From Candolleomyces eurysporus (taxonomy: Eukaryota; Basidiomycota; Agaricomycetes; Agaricales; Psathyrellaceae): a stretch of DNA of 64,000 bases. Each line of letters begins with the position of its first letter. Position 1 is the first letter of the stretch. The notes under the pieces are model-generated. The model saw nothing but the letters and a program-made list of their open reading frames with translations. It searched no databases and was not told where the DNA came from. Shown piece by piece: positions 9,754 to 22,216 of the stretch. The position numbers were made by a program, and so were the translations under genes. The stretch spans positions 248,001 to 312,000 of the forward strand of contig JANBPK010000730.1 of assembly GCA_027579435.1 (NCBI GenBank). Reading direction: 5' to 3'.

Positions 9754-12666
9754 ATGTCGACCTCGACGACGAAGCCGCAATCGAGCGCGAAAAGGCTCGC
9801 TCTGAAGCGAAAGCTAAAAGGAGGCTCTTCTGCGCCACGTAAAAAGCTCAAGGTTACTAAGAGCAACATCGACGACTTGCCATGGAAAACGATATCAAGA
9901 CCAGCAGAGACTGGACTGGGAGGGGACGACGGTATCCTCGAGCTGGAAGAGGTTGAGGGCGTCGAAGTTGTCTATGAAGAGACAGCGAAAGGCAGGGTCA
10001 CGAAGTTCAAGGTATTTACACCATATCGTTCGTATACTTCTCTTAACATTGTTTCACAGGTTGTGGAGGAAGAGGACAAACTCCAAACCGACGACGAAGA
10101 CGAGGAGATGGAGGACGCCGTTGAAGAAGCACCAGAGTCCGACCAAGAAGAAGAAGACAATTCTGAATCCGATTGTGAAGCTGGCGACGACACCAGCTCC
10201 TTCGATTGTATGTTTTCATGTTCCTCCATCGCCACCGTTTCTTATACCGTATCCAGTTGAAAAGCTGCTTCCTGAATGGCAGTCATTTGGTCTAAACCAC
10301 CGCGTGGGGAACGCTTTACAAGCGAAAAGCTTTTCGACCCCGACGCCGATCCAAGCAGCGGCTCTTCCACCCGCTTTGAAAGGGAAGGACGTTATTGGCG
10401 TCGCTCAAACCGTGCGTCTCAACATCTCTCCGTTGAACGCTCCTAACGTTCTACATCTCTCTTTCAGGGCTCCGGAAAGACATTGGCATACGGACTACCC
10501 ATGGTCCACCACCTGCTCAATCAAAAACGACCATCCTCGAAAAAGCGAAGACCATTACGAGGTCTCATCCTTACTCCAACACGGGAACTTGCTTTACAAG
10601 TTACTTCACACCTCAGTGAAGTTCTGAAAGCCGCAGAACCCAGTCTACCTGCCGAAGGTTCGCCAGCCCAGAAGAAGCTTCCTCCTCATGTCAGCATCGC
10701 TGCGATCGTTGGGGGCATGTCTGCTCAGAAACAACGAAGAGTGCTTGACCGTGGATTGGACATCATCGTTGCAACTCCTGGGCGTCTTTGGGATCTCGTG
10801 CAGGACGTATGTCGCTCATCGTTAGTCAGGAGCGGGAAGGTACTGATCGAGGATGTTAGGACGACAATTTGGCATTGGAGATTCGAAATCTCAAGTTCCT
10901 CGTGCTCGACGAGGCCGACCGAATGATTGAAGCTGGCCATTTCGCTGAACTCGAGAACATCCTGCGGCTCACGCTTCGAGAAGCCAGGTGCGAGTTACCC
11001 GCTGTCTCCTTGCTCTCCTATCTAGCTTCTCTGACGATCCATACCTGCTCGCAGTGAAGAGCAGATACCCGGGGAAGATCACGAAAACGAAGCGGACGAG
11101 GAAGTGAAAGACGGAAACGAAATGCAGACCTTCGTGTTTTCTGCTACGTTGAGCAAGGATCTGCAGCGTAACCTCAAAAAGCCTATGCGCCCAAAGTTTT
11201 CGTCCAAGAAGAAGAAGCAGCAGAAACCAGCTTCCACTCTTGGTACGCAGACTGATTTGCTTTGTCCAGTGTTAATGACATGTCGACTGACCATATTTCC
11301 AACAGACGACCTACTGCTGCGCCTAGATTTCCGGGACGCCGACCCTGAAATTATAGATCTCACACCCGAAGGAAACCTGATCTCGAGTTTGCAAGAGGGC
11401 AGGATCAACTGTTTGACCTCTGACAAGGTTCGTTGACCTTTTTCCTTTATTCTTCATTCCATGAGCCGTCAATGCTTACCTGCTGGTGGTAGGATGTATA
11501 TCTATACTACTTCTTCCTCAGATACCCCGGCCGATCACTGGTGTTCCTTTCGTCTATCGACGGCATCCGAAGGCTGCTCCCCTTGCTCGAGCTTCTGGAC
11601 GTCAAAGCATTCCCTCTCCATTCGCAGCTTGAACAGCGGCAGAGGTTGAAGAATCTCGATAGGTCAGCCGTTCCGTCCCTCTAATGGAAGAACCTTGTTT
11701 TGAACATGTAACTAGGTTCAAGAGTACACCCAACGCTGTCCTTCTGGCAACTGATATCGCCGCTCGTGGGCTTGATATCCCTTCTGTAGACCATGTCATT
11801 CATTTCCAGATTCCAAGGACAGCGGATACGTATGTTCATAGGAACGGAAGGACTGCACGTGCGAATCGGAAGGGATTTAGTATGCTCATGTGTGCGCCTG
11901 ATGAGAGGAGAATTGTGAAAGCTCTTATGGGCAGCTTAGGAAGAGGTTCGCTTTTTTTGTCGACCTTAAACCTCAGACTTGTTTCTGACGAATACAACTT
12001 TATTCTAGAGGAAAGCTCTATCGAGGAACTGGATATTGAGATGAGCATGGTCGACAAGCTCAAAGCTCGTGTTCAGCTAGCAAGGCAGATAGAAAATTCC
12101 CAGCATAAAGTCAAGAAAACGAGCCATGATAGAAATTGGATGAAAGAGGCCGCTGAAGCGCTTGGTGTTGATTTGGATTCGGATCTCGATAGGTACGAAC
12201 GATATGCTCCTCCTTCCTCCTTTCTCCCCTGTTCATCTATTCAATTGCTGATGCTTTCTTACTCTTACCCTCGACTCGAATCTATTATAATACGGCAGTG
12301 ACAACGAAGATAACCAAACCAATCGCGCGAAAAAAGCACAAGACGCGAAGATTAGAGGGATGAAGGAAGAGTTGAAGGGGATGCTTAACACTCCGCTGAT
12401 TGGACGAGGTGTTAGTGCAAAGTTCATCACGTCGGGAAGTCGCCCTATTATTTCAGATTTATTGGCTGGGGAACGTAAGTCAACACACTCTCAATCGCGC
12501 TCCTGCATCTTCAACGGATCGAACTGATACCTGGATGGATTTAGTTAATGAACATTTGGTTGGAGCCAAGAAAACGGAAGCTGGAAGCGAGATGGTGAAA
12601 GGCGCGTCGTCGGGCAAGAGGAAACGAAAGGCCGAACCTGCAGCAGCTGGCAAGCAGAAGTCGTGA
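9754..12666 (+). CDS. MAK5: ATP-dependent RNA helicase MAK5 (DDX24 type)
   Basis: This is a nucleolar DEAD-box helicase needed for 60S ribosomal subunit assembly. The start ATG 9754 gives [20 protein letters not shown]. An acidic linker follows [18 protein letters not shown], and the Q motif STPTPIQ leads to motif [12 protein letters not shown] (exon from about 10469). Then [10 protein letters not shown] (Ia), [10 protein letters not shown] (Ib), [12 protein letters not shown] (DEAD box), [13 protein letters not shown] (III, SAT), [12 protein letters not shown] (IV), [12 protein letters not shown] (V) and [10 protein letters not shown] (VI). The basic C-terminus ends AAAGKQKS. About ten short introns are needed, the first two after KFK and after SSFD. 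All helicase motifs are intact. MAK5 is characteristic because of its long insert between DEAD and SAT (acidic, [14 protein letters not shown]), present here. Confidence 0.95.
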
Positions 12667-13059
12667 GCCTCTATTGTACGCTATACTAAACTTGTCATGT
12701 GGAGCAAATTGGACACTACTTGTTTATATGGAAAGGCTTCGCTAAATGAATGCCCCTGGTGCTCCAAAATTCCCTCTCCACTTTGATCATGGGTGTGGGT
12801 GTCTGACTTCTCCGGCGCTCCATGACCCAAGGATGTATAATGGGATCCGAAACCCCTTGTTCTCGCTATGACCACATCGATCCAGTCGAGAGGATAAAGG
12901 GTCAACAGCATCGCATTTCTTTTCAGTTTTTTCCCTCCAACGTTGACGTTTCTCGACACCAACGACATTTTACACTCATCTTCACCGTCATCCAAGATTC
13001 CGTTCGTACCGCTCGCGAGCGCAACCGCTTTTCTAGTCACAGTTTATATCGCCGATAAG
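12667..13059. other. Intergenic between convergent-free plus genes
   Basis: MAK5 3' flank and upstream region of the small membrane protein. The 12681-13040 minus-strand frame has no family features. A pyrimidine-rich stretch precedes the next ATG (about 12985-13050). Confidence 0.4.
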
Positions 13060-13504
13060 ATGCAAACTACGCGTGTGGTTCGTAATATGGTCAATAGCGA
13101 TCTCAAGAGGAAGACGTTCTCGAATTTGCCGAGCGGGGGGAATCCTGACCAGACTACCATGGTACGAACACCTATCGCTCTCTTCCTCCCTCCGATTCCG
13201 TCCATGTCCGTAAGAAATATGATTTCTTATTACCACGAACCTTTTGATTAGGTTCTGGGCGCGGGAGGCCTCGCGCTCTTGACAGGGGCCGCCTACTGGG
13301 CGGGGTGGAAGGCCGAAGGCAGATTCGGACGCAGCAGTAAGCAGCCTACCTTGCAGCCATCGTCTTCCCCAGCGAGGTACATATCCCGTAATATTTCCAT
13401 CATGACTGATTCTGTCGNTTTTTCTCCTTTGGCGTTTAGAACATCGTACTAATTCTAATTCACCCTCTGCTTCCCCCACCAATTCCGCTGCGTCTTTGGA
13501 ATGA
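13060..13504 (+). CDS. Small single-pass membrane protein, about 84 aa
   Basis: Three exons (13060-13161, 13252-13336, 13440-13504) join in frame. The product begins MQTTRVVRNMVNSDLKRK, continues SNLPSGGNPDQTTM, then a glycine/alanine-rich membrane helix VLGAGGLALLTGAAYWAGW, and ends with a short polar tail RSKHRTNSNSPSAS. Splice sites follow consensus (gtacg/ttag and gtaag/ttag), and the N at 13418 falls inside intron 2. No signal peptide; the basic start plus one helix would suit a mitochondrial or ER tail-exposed protein, but that is a guess. I do not recognise the family. Confidence 0.6.
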
Positions 13505-14087
13505 AGGGCAAGGCAGGGAGAGGATATGTTGTTAATGGTGGACGAACCTGTGTGATTTTTGTCCTCGAAGTTTTGTGAAGTTCAAATTTGCTGTCTACCT
13601 CGATTGTATTAGTATTCAACGTGTATTATACTGCTTTCCGCTGTACTTCTATCTTTGCAATGTAAACTCAATCATCTTTCCGTTTTCCTCGTCCCTGGCT
13701 CCGAGTCTTCGGGAGAAGTGAAACCTATTCATCGGTTAATACAAATCTCGGCAACACAAAGGAATTCGAAGAGTGAGGGTTTTCTGATACTCGAGGTGGG
13801 TCTTGCTAGCTTGCGCGCCTGCGCAGCAGTATACGACCCACGAGCCAAACGAACGAACCGGGTCGAGTGGTCAAATTAATCATTCCGAGAAGACCCAAAT
13901 TCTCCACCAAAGTTCAGAGTGATGCTAACAATGACTGCAATGACATCAATCACCTAACATCGACCACCGTGACGCCCACTGGGGTCCGCCTATTCTCAGC
14001 CAAAAGATAAGCGAAAATAGCAGCGAACACACTATCATGAAAATTCCAGAATAAAGACAATGACTCTAAATACAACAAAAATGCCGA
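13505..14087. other. Convergent intergenic region
   Basis: This lies between the 3' ends of the small membrane protein (plus) and the DUF6699 gene (minus). No gene supported; short frames only. Confidence 0.5.
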
Positions 14088-15541
14088 TCAACTAGAACTA
14101 ATATCCGAACTCCCGAGACTCCCCACTTCCTCCCGCTCCCCCTCTCGAACGGTGACATCCACAGTCCTCATCTCCCACATCCCATTCCACGATCTGACCA
14201 ACCCCGTAAACCCGACAAATTCACCCAAAAAATCGACTCTCAAGACGCCCCTCTTGAGCAACCCCACATCACCATTACACCTGCTCTTGTACGCTGCTTC
14301 GACCCGCTCCCGATCCTCCGCCGTCATATCCACGTTATAGTAATCGCGACTCGTAATCGGGGTCATGAGTTCGGTGTAGATGGTGCCTAGGACGTCGGAC
14401 ACAAGAATTCCGTTTGAGTGGGTTGAGCGCACGGTCATGATCCAGGGGAAGCGGTGGTGCCAGATATACAAGTATTCGTGCGTTGGAGGGACTGTTGCGG
14501 CTTGAACGAGGTGCAAGTGATTGATCGGTCCGTTGCTATGCGGTAGGTGGAGGAGGTACGCTGAGAACGGGTTGCATCTCAGGTCGTAATAGTAGTAATA
14601 ATGGTAGGATATCGAAGGGGGTGACGGCGAGGTCGTTGTATTAGGTTGTAGAAGCAGGGGGTTTAGAATGAGTGATCGGTTGAGGTAGTTCGGTTGTTCT
14701 GAAATGAACCGAAGTGAGCGAAACTATCCTGTGAGAAGAGTAATTTAATAAGTTTGACCCACCCGTTAACACCGTCTTCAATCCAGCTAACCGTCTCTTC
14801 ATCCACGACGCCGACGGAGGCAAATAGTCCGGCCTCCAATTCGGTGGCCGCTCCCTCTTGTACGCTAACGGAGAGAGGGTGGTAAATGTCGACGGACTTC
14901 GATTGATGATTTCACGAAGCCCCTTCGAAGCATGATCACCAGCCCTAGCCGATCTAATGCGGCTCAAAGTGGTAGTAACAGTGGCAGTTGGGTACGACGC
15001 TGTCCCAGCTGGGGGTGAATTCCGGGCAGGGGATGTTGGAGGGGCCTGACGAGCGTTGGGGGGAGCTTGGCCTTGGCCGCCTCCCTTCTTCCCCTGTTTC
15101 ACTGGCCGTGAACGAGGGATGGTGCTAGTCGGCTGTGTCTGATGCTGAGATGCGGGAGGGCCGCGTGCATTCTGCTGTGGCCGGAGCCTCGCGCGCCTCG
15201 GGTTTGAAGGCCTCGAAGTTCGCTGGGGTTCGCTTTCGTCCTCACTTGAAGAGGGAGAATCCGATTCCATGGGATTGATAGCGGTGTGAGCCGGTTGTTG
15301 GTATTGCGAATAGCATGGTGCAGCCCACACGGGCGCGTAGGCTACCCCCTGGTGATGGAACCAAGGGCTGTAGTAATTGGGTCTGAACAATTCATGAGTT
15401 CGCTTCGCTCAATTCGAAGAAGGATAGATGCATACGCAAAACTATAGGATGATGATCAGCAACCTGTCTTCCTCTCAATAAAACCGTGCAAACTCACAAT
15501 TGATTTGGAAACGCGAATGTTGAGCTCCAGAAGTTGGCCAT
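14088..15541 (-). CDS. DUF6699 domain protein
   Basis: Three exons (15541-15498, 15382-14763, 14698-14088) join cleanly. The start MANFWSSTFAFPNQL runs into PNYYSPWFHHQGVAY, a long low-complexity proline/serine/basic region, then NWRPDYLPPSASWMKRRL. Exon 3 holds the DUF6699-like domain: YYYDLRCNPFSAYLLH, RFPWIMTVRSTHSNGI, VSDVLGTIYTELMTPI, YKSRCNGDVGLLKRGVLRVD and a C-terminal WEMRTVDV. The family is abundant in Agaricomycetes and has no established function. Start chosen because the first exon splices in frame (gtgagt donor, ttcag acceptor) and gives the expected short N-terminus. Confidence 0.8.
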
Positions 15542-16578
15542 AGCGTCGAGAACGAGTAAGAGTATGACGGTAAGAGAGGTTTCGAGTAGCTGCGCATTGT
15601 CGCAGGGAGAAGAAGCAAGGGAGAAAGCAGGACCTGCTTAACAGACCCACATCCTCTTGTCTGCGCCATTGAGCCGACCCAGCGACCCACGACAACAAGA
15701 CCAAATCGAACAAGGCGGGCATACAATCAAGGGTAGGACGCCCGACACTTCCTTGTATGGAGAGTACGGAGATGCCTGGGAGTGTTCGAACAATGTCGCT
15801 CTTGCTCCGACCCCATTGTTCGAGTTTCCTGCAATGCAGCATTGTTCTGAGCTGCACGCATTTGGATTCCGCCGTTTACGAGCATGCCTGAAATTTCAGA
15901 GCCCAGCAAGAGGAAAGGAATAAGATTCCCATAACCATTTCGACTCTCCTGGTAGGTAGGAGGCTTGGAGGCTGCATTGGAAAAGTGTTGAGAGTGTAAC
16001 AGCCAGGAATGCCTGTGAGATGCCTTGAACGGGCACCGGAAACAAACAAAGCAACACATTGATCCGGTCGGCCATTGTTCAGTACTGCTCCCGCGGTCGT
16101 AGGTTCGACTCGCTCCCCGTGCAGTCTTTTCATCGCCTCTCTTCCATGAACTTCATCTCTCCCAACGAACTTGGTGCACCAGGCTCTTCGAGCAAACCTC
16201 CAGCGGAAGAATTTTTTTTTTTTTGAGAATCAATGCGTTGCCTTGGAATTTCAATGCCATGAAAGACAGTTCAGCGCCTGCCGGTTTCATTCGCACTATC
16301 ACAGCTCAGAAGAGAGTTTCACACCAGTGCGGCTGGGCTCTATTGACCTGGTTCACGACCGATTTCTGTCAGACGAAGACAGCGAAAACATCGGAAGGTT
16401 TGCAGACAAGCTGATAGCCAAGCGCACCATCGCCCCACTTCTGTCCACCCTGCCCCTATAGTGGAACTGCGGCTCCGCGAGATAGGGAACTGACTAACCG
16501 CAGCAATGTAGTATAATGAGCGCTATGTCAACGGTTATACAGTGACGGACATGGGCATGCTATACTTTTTTGACTCTT
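15542..16578. other. Divergent-side intergenic, about 1 kb
   Basis: Upstream of the DUF6699 start and downstream of the PWP2 stop. It contains a T-run at about 16211-16224. Several open frames overlap on both strands, none with domain or splice support. A short T-arm-like sequence near 16100 was examined and rejected as a tRNA. Confidence 0.4.
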
Positions 16579-19555
16579 TCATGACATCTCCTGATCCTGG
16601 GATACAGTTTTTTGAGCGATCTTCGCCTGGTCGATAAGGTAGGACAAAGTTGACGAATTCTCATCGCATCTAATAAGAAAATGAACGTCATTCAGTCAAT
16701 AACACCGTGAAACAAAGGGAGAAGAAAGGTATATGTAAGGGCAAAAGAGAACCAACAACGTTGGCCGTTTACTCACATTTTGGATATCGACTGCTCCGAG
16801 TCGGAGAGCCCTTTTTGCAGGACGCGAAACACGCTTGCATACTCTCCCGAGCGTTCTTTCAGGTACCGACCATGAACCAGGAGCAACGTATTACTCCAAA
16901 TAAGGTGGAACTCCAAATGCGGGCTTTTCTCCAAGTTCTCTGCTACGAACCGCAGTAGCAGGGGAACGTAGGTAACTGGCAGTTGACGTGCGATAAGCCG
17001 AATGTCGGACGGTGGTATGCTCTCGTAGACACGCTGAATAATAGGTTTCTCGTTCAACCTAAACGCCATAACCAGCGCTTTGAGATATTCACGAGCGGCC
17101 AAAACCTCCAGGATGGATTGGGGTGTAAGGTCCAGCGAGAGGTCGAACGGGTCGAACGTGACCGTCTCGTCCAACGAATAGATCAAGAGACCTTCAGTTG
17201 AGGCAGCTGCCCATGCTCGGCCCGTTGGGGAAAATCGTACAGATTTCGTCCGAGCTTCTTGACGGTACCGCCGAACTGACATGTCCCCAGCACCCTTCCT
17301 CGCACCGGGTAAACTGGTATCCAATCGATCCTCCAAATCACTTCCTTCGTCGTCATTGATGAGGTCAGTGTTGATTCCAGCGTCGTTGACTTTTCGGCTG
17401 TCGAGGAACTCCTCGGTGCCATCGAGCGAGAGGTTTTGTGAGATTTGGAACTTCTTGAGCATAATCCCTTCGCCTTCGCGAACGTCGTAGAGGACCACGT
17501 ATTTGCTGTTCCCACCAGCGAGGACGCACTTGCCGTCAGCGGTATAGGCGAGGCTGTTGTACGATTTCCCGGAGGAACTATTGGCAGCAGACACCCGATC
17601 GTCTGCCTTCCTCCCTCCAGAAACGTCCTTCCTCCCCTCAATAACGTTCGTCTGTTTCCCATCCTGGTCGAAGAACGTTATCTGTCCATTGAGTGTGCTG
17701 ACTGCGAGTTCTTGACCATCGGGCCGGAACGCAATGGCGAGGGCATCAGAACCCAAAGTGAACGGCTCGACCGCACGCGAACGACCAAATACACTCCACA
17801 ACCGCACCGTCTTGTCCCATGACGCGCTAGCCAGCTGATTATCACCCGCTGGCGAAAACGCCAGAGCACTGACAGGGCCCTCATGACCAGCCAGGATGTC
17901 CAGAAGCTTCCCCGTTTGAACAGACCAGAGAAAAACTTCGTACGAATCTGTGGAGCCCGCAGCGACAACTTCACCCGAAGGATCAACAGCGAGGCAGGAG
18001 AACTGGACAGGGGTAGGTGAGGTGAACGTTCGGAAGTTTCTATAGCGGATAAGGTCATAAGCTCGAACTGTGCCATCAAGCGAGGCAGTGAATAGGATGT
18101 TGCCTTGCTTCGCGAAGCTCACAGTGGAGATCGGTGCTGTGTGTTCGGTGAAAGTGACGAAGCAAAAGCCAGAGTGGGCTGACCACAGCTTGACTTTCCC
18201 ATCATCTCCGCCGGTGGCGATGGTCTGGCCATCTGGTGCATAATCGAGGGTGTTCATGTCGAAGTAGTGCCCTTGCTGTTTGAGAACGTATGACTCGGAT
18301 TGCCATTCCCATACGAGGAGCTGTCCAAGCCTGCGTGCACCAAAGGCGAGCCATTCGCCAGACGAGTTGATAGCGACGGAGGATATCTTTTCTTGGGATA
18401 TACTGAGGGTGTGGATGTTGGTGAACGACGGCATCTCCCAGAGGCCGAAGATGCCGGTGGAGAAGCCAACAACGAGGAGGTTTGACAGCGCATGGAAGGT
18501 CGTGCAGACGACTTTTGTGTTGTTTTGGTTAAAGTAGTGTCGTTTGTACACACCCCATCTCGTGTTGGCAATTCGGTGGTAAAGATCGTTTTGGGAGGTC
18601 GATGGGATGGGGGAAGGATCTTCATCTGAATCGGATTCATCGCTGTCCTTGGCTCGCCATGTGAACACAGCACCATCTTTGCTGACCGTGTATATCTGAA
18701 TGACAGTTAGTTTCTTTGCAACTCCAGGAACACCGAACAACGTACTGAAGTTCCATCAGAAGAGAAGTAGGCAGCAACGACAGCATCACGATGCCCAGCA
18801 AAGGTCTTTGGGCGGAACCCCGAGAGAGGATTCAAAGTGAAGAGGCGTGCGGTCATGTCCCGAGAGGTTGTAATAAAGCATTGAGAATCTGGGGACCATT
18901 CAATACTGAGCACTTCGTCGTGGTGCCCAGTATAAGTTCTATGCAGGTTGAATGGAGCAAATTCTCGAACAAGGTGGTTGGGTGTACACCAGACTTGGAC
19001 GTGCGATCCATGGGTAACTGCAATGTATCTGGAGCGAAGGTTGGGCTCTCCGTTTACTGAAAGGTTTGGAACAGACGAACTTTCCGTTTGGAGAGAACTT
19101 GATATCTCTCACTGATTGATGAAAGTTGAAGTGATGTAGTACAGCACCCCTTCGAGCATTTACAAGCAGAGCCCGTCCATCTGGAAAACGGTTCAGCAAC
19201 AAAAAACTTTGCACCCGCGAATTGCGCACCTTGGTCCACAGATATCAGGACATTCCCGTCAGGACTAAGCGCGATAGCAGATATGNTTTTTTCGGTTTTC
19301 GAATGGAAACGTGAAAGACTTGTTACTTTTGACCGTTAGCCATACATCGACAAAAGATTTGCAGCAGCACTCACTTGACTAAATCAAACACAGAAACTCG
19401 ATTTCCGACTGGACTGTACAGCGAGTTTCCATCTGGCGTGAAGACTACATTCCCCTGCTGATATACCGTTCCGCAGATATTTGAAAACTAGAAACATGTG
19501 AGCTTCGTGAGTCCTTGAATCCACCGTCTCGACGTACCTTGTAGTTCGCTTTCAT
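16579..19555 (-). CDS. PWP2: PWP2/UTP1 WD40 protein of the SSU processome
   Basis: Nucleolar component of the UTP-B subcomplex, needed for 18S rRNA processing. Start ATG 19555 (MKANYK), then FSNICGTVYQQGNVVFTPDG and GNRVSVFDL, which is the typical PWP2 N-terminus. Two WD40 propellers follow with repeats such as VRDIKFSPNGK, VLSIEWSPDSQ, TLDYAPDGQTIATGGDDG, ILFTASLDGTVRAYDL, ASASWDKTVRLW. The C-terminal helical domain (LEVLAAREYLKALVMAFRL) is joined over an intron (16670-16776) to CDENSSTLSYLIDQAKIA and ends QEMS. The N at 19286 falls in an A-run; dropping it restores ENRKNISAIALSPDG, so it is an assembly artefact. Seven or so exons. Full-length by comparison with the family. Confidence 0.95.
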
Positions 19556-20150
19556 TTTCTGCTTGATGGCACAGCCACCAACTGTCGTTCATTATGGCTG
19601 CACGTGCTCATCTTGGCGCGTGCACGACGCGTCGCGTCTCGTCGGCGCGTCCCGCGCTTTAGGCCGTGCAAATGTTCTAGCTTCAAGAGCGTCTCGAATT
19701 TCTGAGCGAGAGAGAGCGTAAACGCCGATGGAGGCTCTGGGGCTAGATTCATCCAGCTGTTGGAGTCCCAACGATGGGATGACTCAGGCTCTCCTCGGGG
19801 ACGTTGGCAAACGCGCCTTCACGGTCAATCTTCCAGCAGAGCAATTGATATCAATAGATAGCTTGTTCGTGAGGCTTTTCTTTGCGCTGTATCCTTAAAC
19901 TTCTGCTTGGCGATCCTCTAACAGTGGACGTATGCATCAGAAGTCCTGTCTGGGGCGTCATGAAGTCAGAGAGAAGATAAATTCAAGAAAGTAGACAGAA
20001 ATAGGCAGAATTGAGCTGCCCTTGGCGCATATATCCGGCTGTTCATGATGAGGAACAGGAGCGAAGGGCAGGAAGCGCGCGGGCGCTTTAATCGGGGCAG
20101 GGCTCTGCGTAAACAGCGCCAAATATCGCGTCCTGGGCCATTCTTTCATC
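19556..20150. other. PWP2 upstream region
   Basis: GC-rich stretch with repeated CGCG/GCGC words around 19610-19660 directly upstream of PWP2, likely its promoter. No gene supported. Confidence 0.4.
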
Positions 20151-20157
20151 CTGATCC

Positions 20158-21196
20158 TTTTGAAACCCTTCTATGCGTGAATCGACTGCGTGTACACTCC
20201 GAAATGGACCCAGCGCGGTTGGCTCGCGACTGGGACGCGACCAGTTCGCGATCGTTCACTTCATACATCAGGATCGATGCCAGCACAGTCAAGGTGCGTC
20301 CACTGTTTCAATCCTCGATGGCTAATGGCGATGCAAATCTTCTCATCTTCATAGGCCACAGTTTGAACCCTATGATGAGTATGACGAGCTCACTGCCAAA
20401 AAGGAGAGGATATGCCGCGGTGTATGAATTGGAAGCTCGAGTATGGCGCCCAACCCCGTTTCTTATTCGGCCAATGCGAGCGCTGACGCGAACACAGAAG
20501 GAGACATTGATTGAATGCTTCGCGAAGAGTTCATTGATCAACCAGCCAGTGAACCTGCCGGGAGAAGCTCACAGCCTCGACCAGATGTAAGTCTGTTCAT
20601 CGCCTCTAACACTCCTCCGAATCAGTGAGAAAGGAGGAGGAGGCTTCTATGATCATCGTCCTAAGAGAACTGGGGTGCAAACTTTCAATATCAATAGGGT
20701 CCTTCTGACTGACGTGCTGTTGCAAAGATCCGTCTTCCAAGGCATGGGTTAGTGCATGTCATTTGTCAATCCAAATACGCACATCTGTCTGTTGACCATT
20801 TAGTGATATTCCGAAGTGGGTTGTGACCATGTGGTGTCGATATCACTCACGGTGTCAGCAAACGTCGTCAATGGGTGCTCGTAGTCTCCCCAGCGCTGAC
20901 CAGGTGCGTATACTGCGGAAGTGGTAGTATCTTTTCAACATTTACGCGTTCTAGACTTTTTCTTCGGTGTTGAGCTATCCATTCGCCTAACAACAGCCTC
21001 GGGATCTGACCTTTGCTGGGTTGTAGAAAGCCACCAAGCTTGTTTGTCACAGCACACGACGAGCCTATGCCATCTCTCTGGATCACCGGATGCTTCTTCT
21101 GAAACCGCTCTCGGGGAATTATTGTCTTCCCCCAATTCACAGCACAGGCTATTTCTTCCAGGAAGAACTGGGGATTTGGGTCGGGAACCGCTATGA
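20158..21196 (+). other. Unrecognised coding-like remnant
   Basis: Plus-strand segments look coding but do not join into one clean frame: RLARDWDATSSRSFTSY, a stretch EYDELTAKKERICRG that would continue into YELEARVWRP only after a one-base shift, EKGGGGFYDHRPKRTGVQ near 20625-20670, and a serine-rich frame over 20921-21196. Possible splice sites exist at about 20294 and 20588. I do not recognise a family. It may be a decayed gene or a poorly modelled one. Confidence 0.3.
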
Positions 21197-21955
21197 CGTA
21201 TTTTGCTGCAACGGGTGCGGTATGATGTCATGACATTTCCCGCATCCGCTGCTTTGGTCGCTTTTGCCTAACAACGAGCAGTTGAGTGAACCTGGCTGGT
21301 ACGCACGTACGCATGAATATTATGGGTGGTTTAAAGCTACATGAGATGCTGATTATTCTAGCTCGACAGTGACAGATGATGCAAGACCGGAAATAATAGA
21401 TAAAAATGTGAAGATTCCGAAGAAGAGATTAAAATGCAAACAAACAGATACCCAAGAGTAGGAGGATGAAAATGAAGAACGAACAAGAAACCAACCGAAG
21501 GATGGTAGCAACAGCAAGAAGAAGAAAAAAAAGTTCGCACTATGATAACAACCATGTCCTTGCCCCTGCCCCAGCCCAGCCGTTCTGAAAGTACGATGGA
21601 AGTGCCCCAGCGGTCCGGACCGTCAAACACACCATCTACGAAGGGTGACGACGGTGATTCGAAATAATACAAGAAGACGCGAGGATTATGGTGTTCCAAG
21701 TGAACAAAGGCGTAATGTTGCAGCGGTCCAGCGCGGTGGAAAGCGAAAGGTGTTTGGCGACTGTTGGGTCGAGCAAGGCGTCTTTGCACTCGGGGGTACG
21801 TGCATCTCTGCCAAAGGATTTTGAAAGCCCGTTTTTACGGCGCCAGAGGGAGGAAGAGCTGGGGGAGGTATGGGGTGGTGGTCTAATGCTCCAGTTCTAT
21901 CTGCGTGCGACATATCTCCAGTAAAGGGGATTGGGCGGCTATNGGGGGATGCATG

Positions 21956-22216
21956 TCAGTCACTCGGCGCACACAGCTCGGATGAAAGCTCAAGTACCGA
22001 TGATGCCGCCGTTGAGTCATCTATAAGAAAAGGTACCAGGTGAGTTGAGGTTGCAGATTGTAGCGGAAAGGGCTTTGAACACTCACGATCGCGAACGCAT
22101 TCCCAGATGTCGACGCCCTTGCCCTTTGGATCCCAAACTCCGCATTGGCTGTACATTGACCAGCGGACGCCGACCTCCCAGATTTGAGTCGCGTTGGAGA
22201 TGACAGTGCCTGGCAT
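21956..22216 (-). CDS. Small unrecognised protein, about 64 aa
   Basis: Two exons (22216-22087 and 22020-21956) separated by a 66-bp intron with gtgagt and ttatag ends. The product starts MPGTVISNATQIWEVG and continues RWSMYSQCGVWDPKGKG, then DIWECVRDH and a serine-rich tail ending CAPSD. It has three cysteines and four tryptophans, no signal peptide and no membrane helix. Family unknown. The CT-rich 5' flank (about 22225-22280) suits a fungal promoter. Confidence 0.45.
   Translation of the reverse strand: MPGTVISNATQIWEVGVRWSMYSQCGVWDPKGKGVDIWECVRDRECSKPFPLQSATSTHLVPFLIDDSTAASSVLELSSELCAPSD

Noticed and set aside
12681..13040. 119-codon minus-strand frame behind MAK5
   Set aside because: No start context or family feature and it overlaps the upstream region of the small membrane gene.
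16075..16125. Possible tRNA 3' half (GGTTCGACTC near 16103)
   Set aside because: The bases around the T-loop-like string do not pair into a T stem, and no matching A box or acceptor stem is found upstream.
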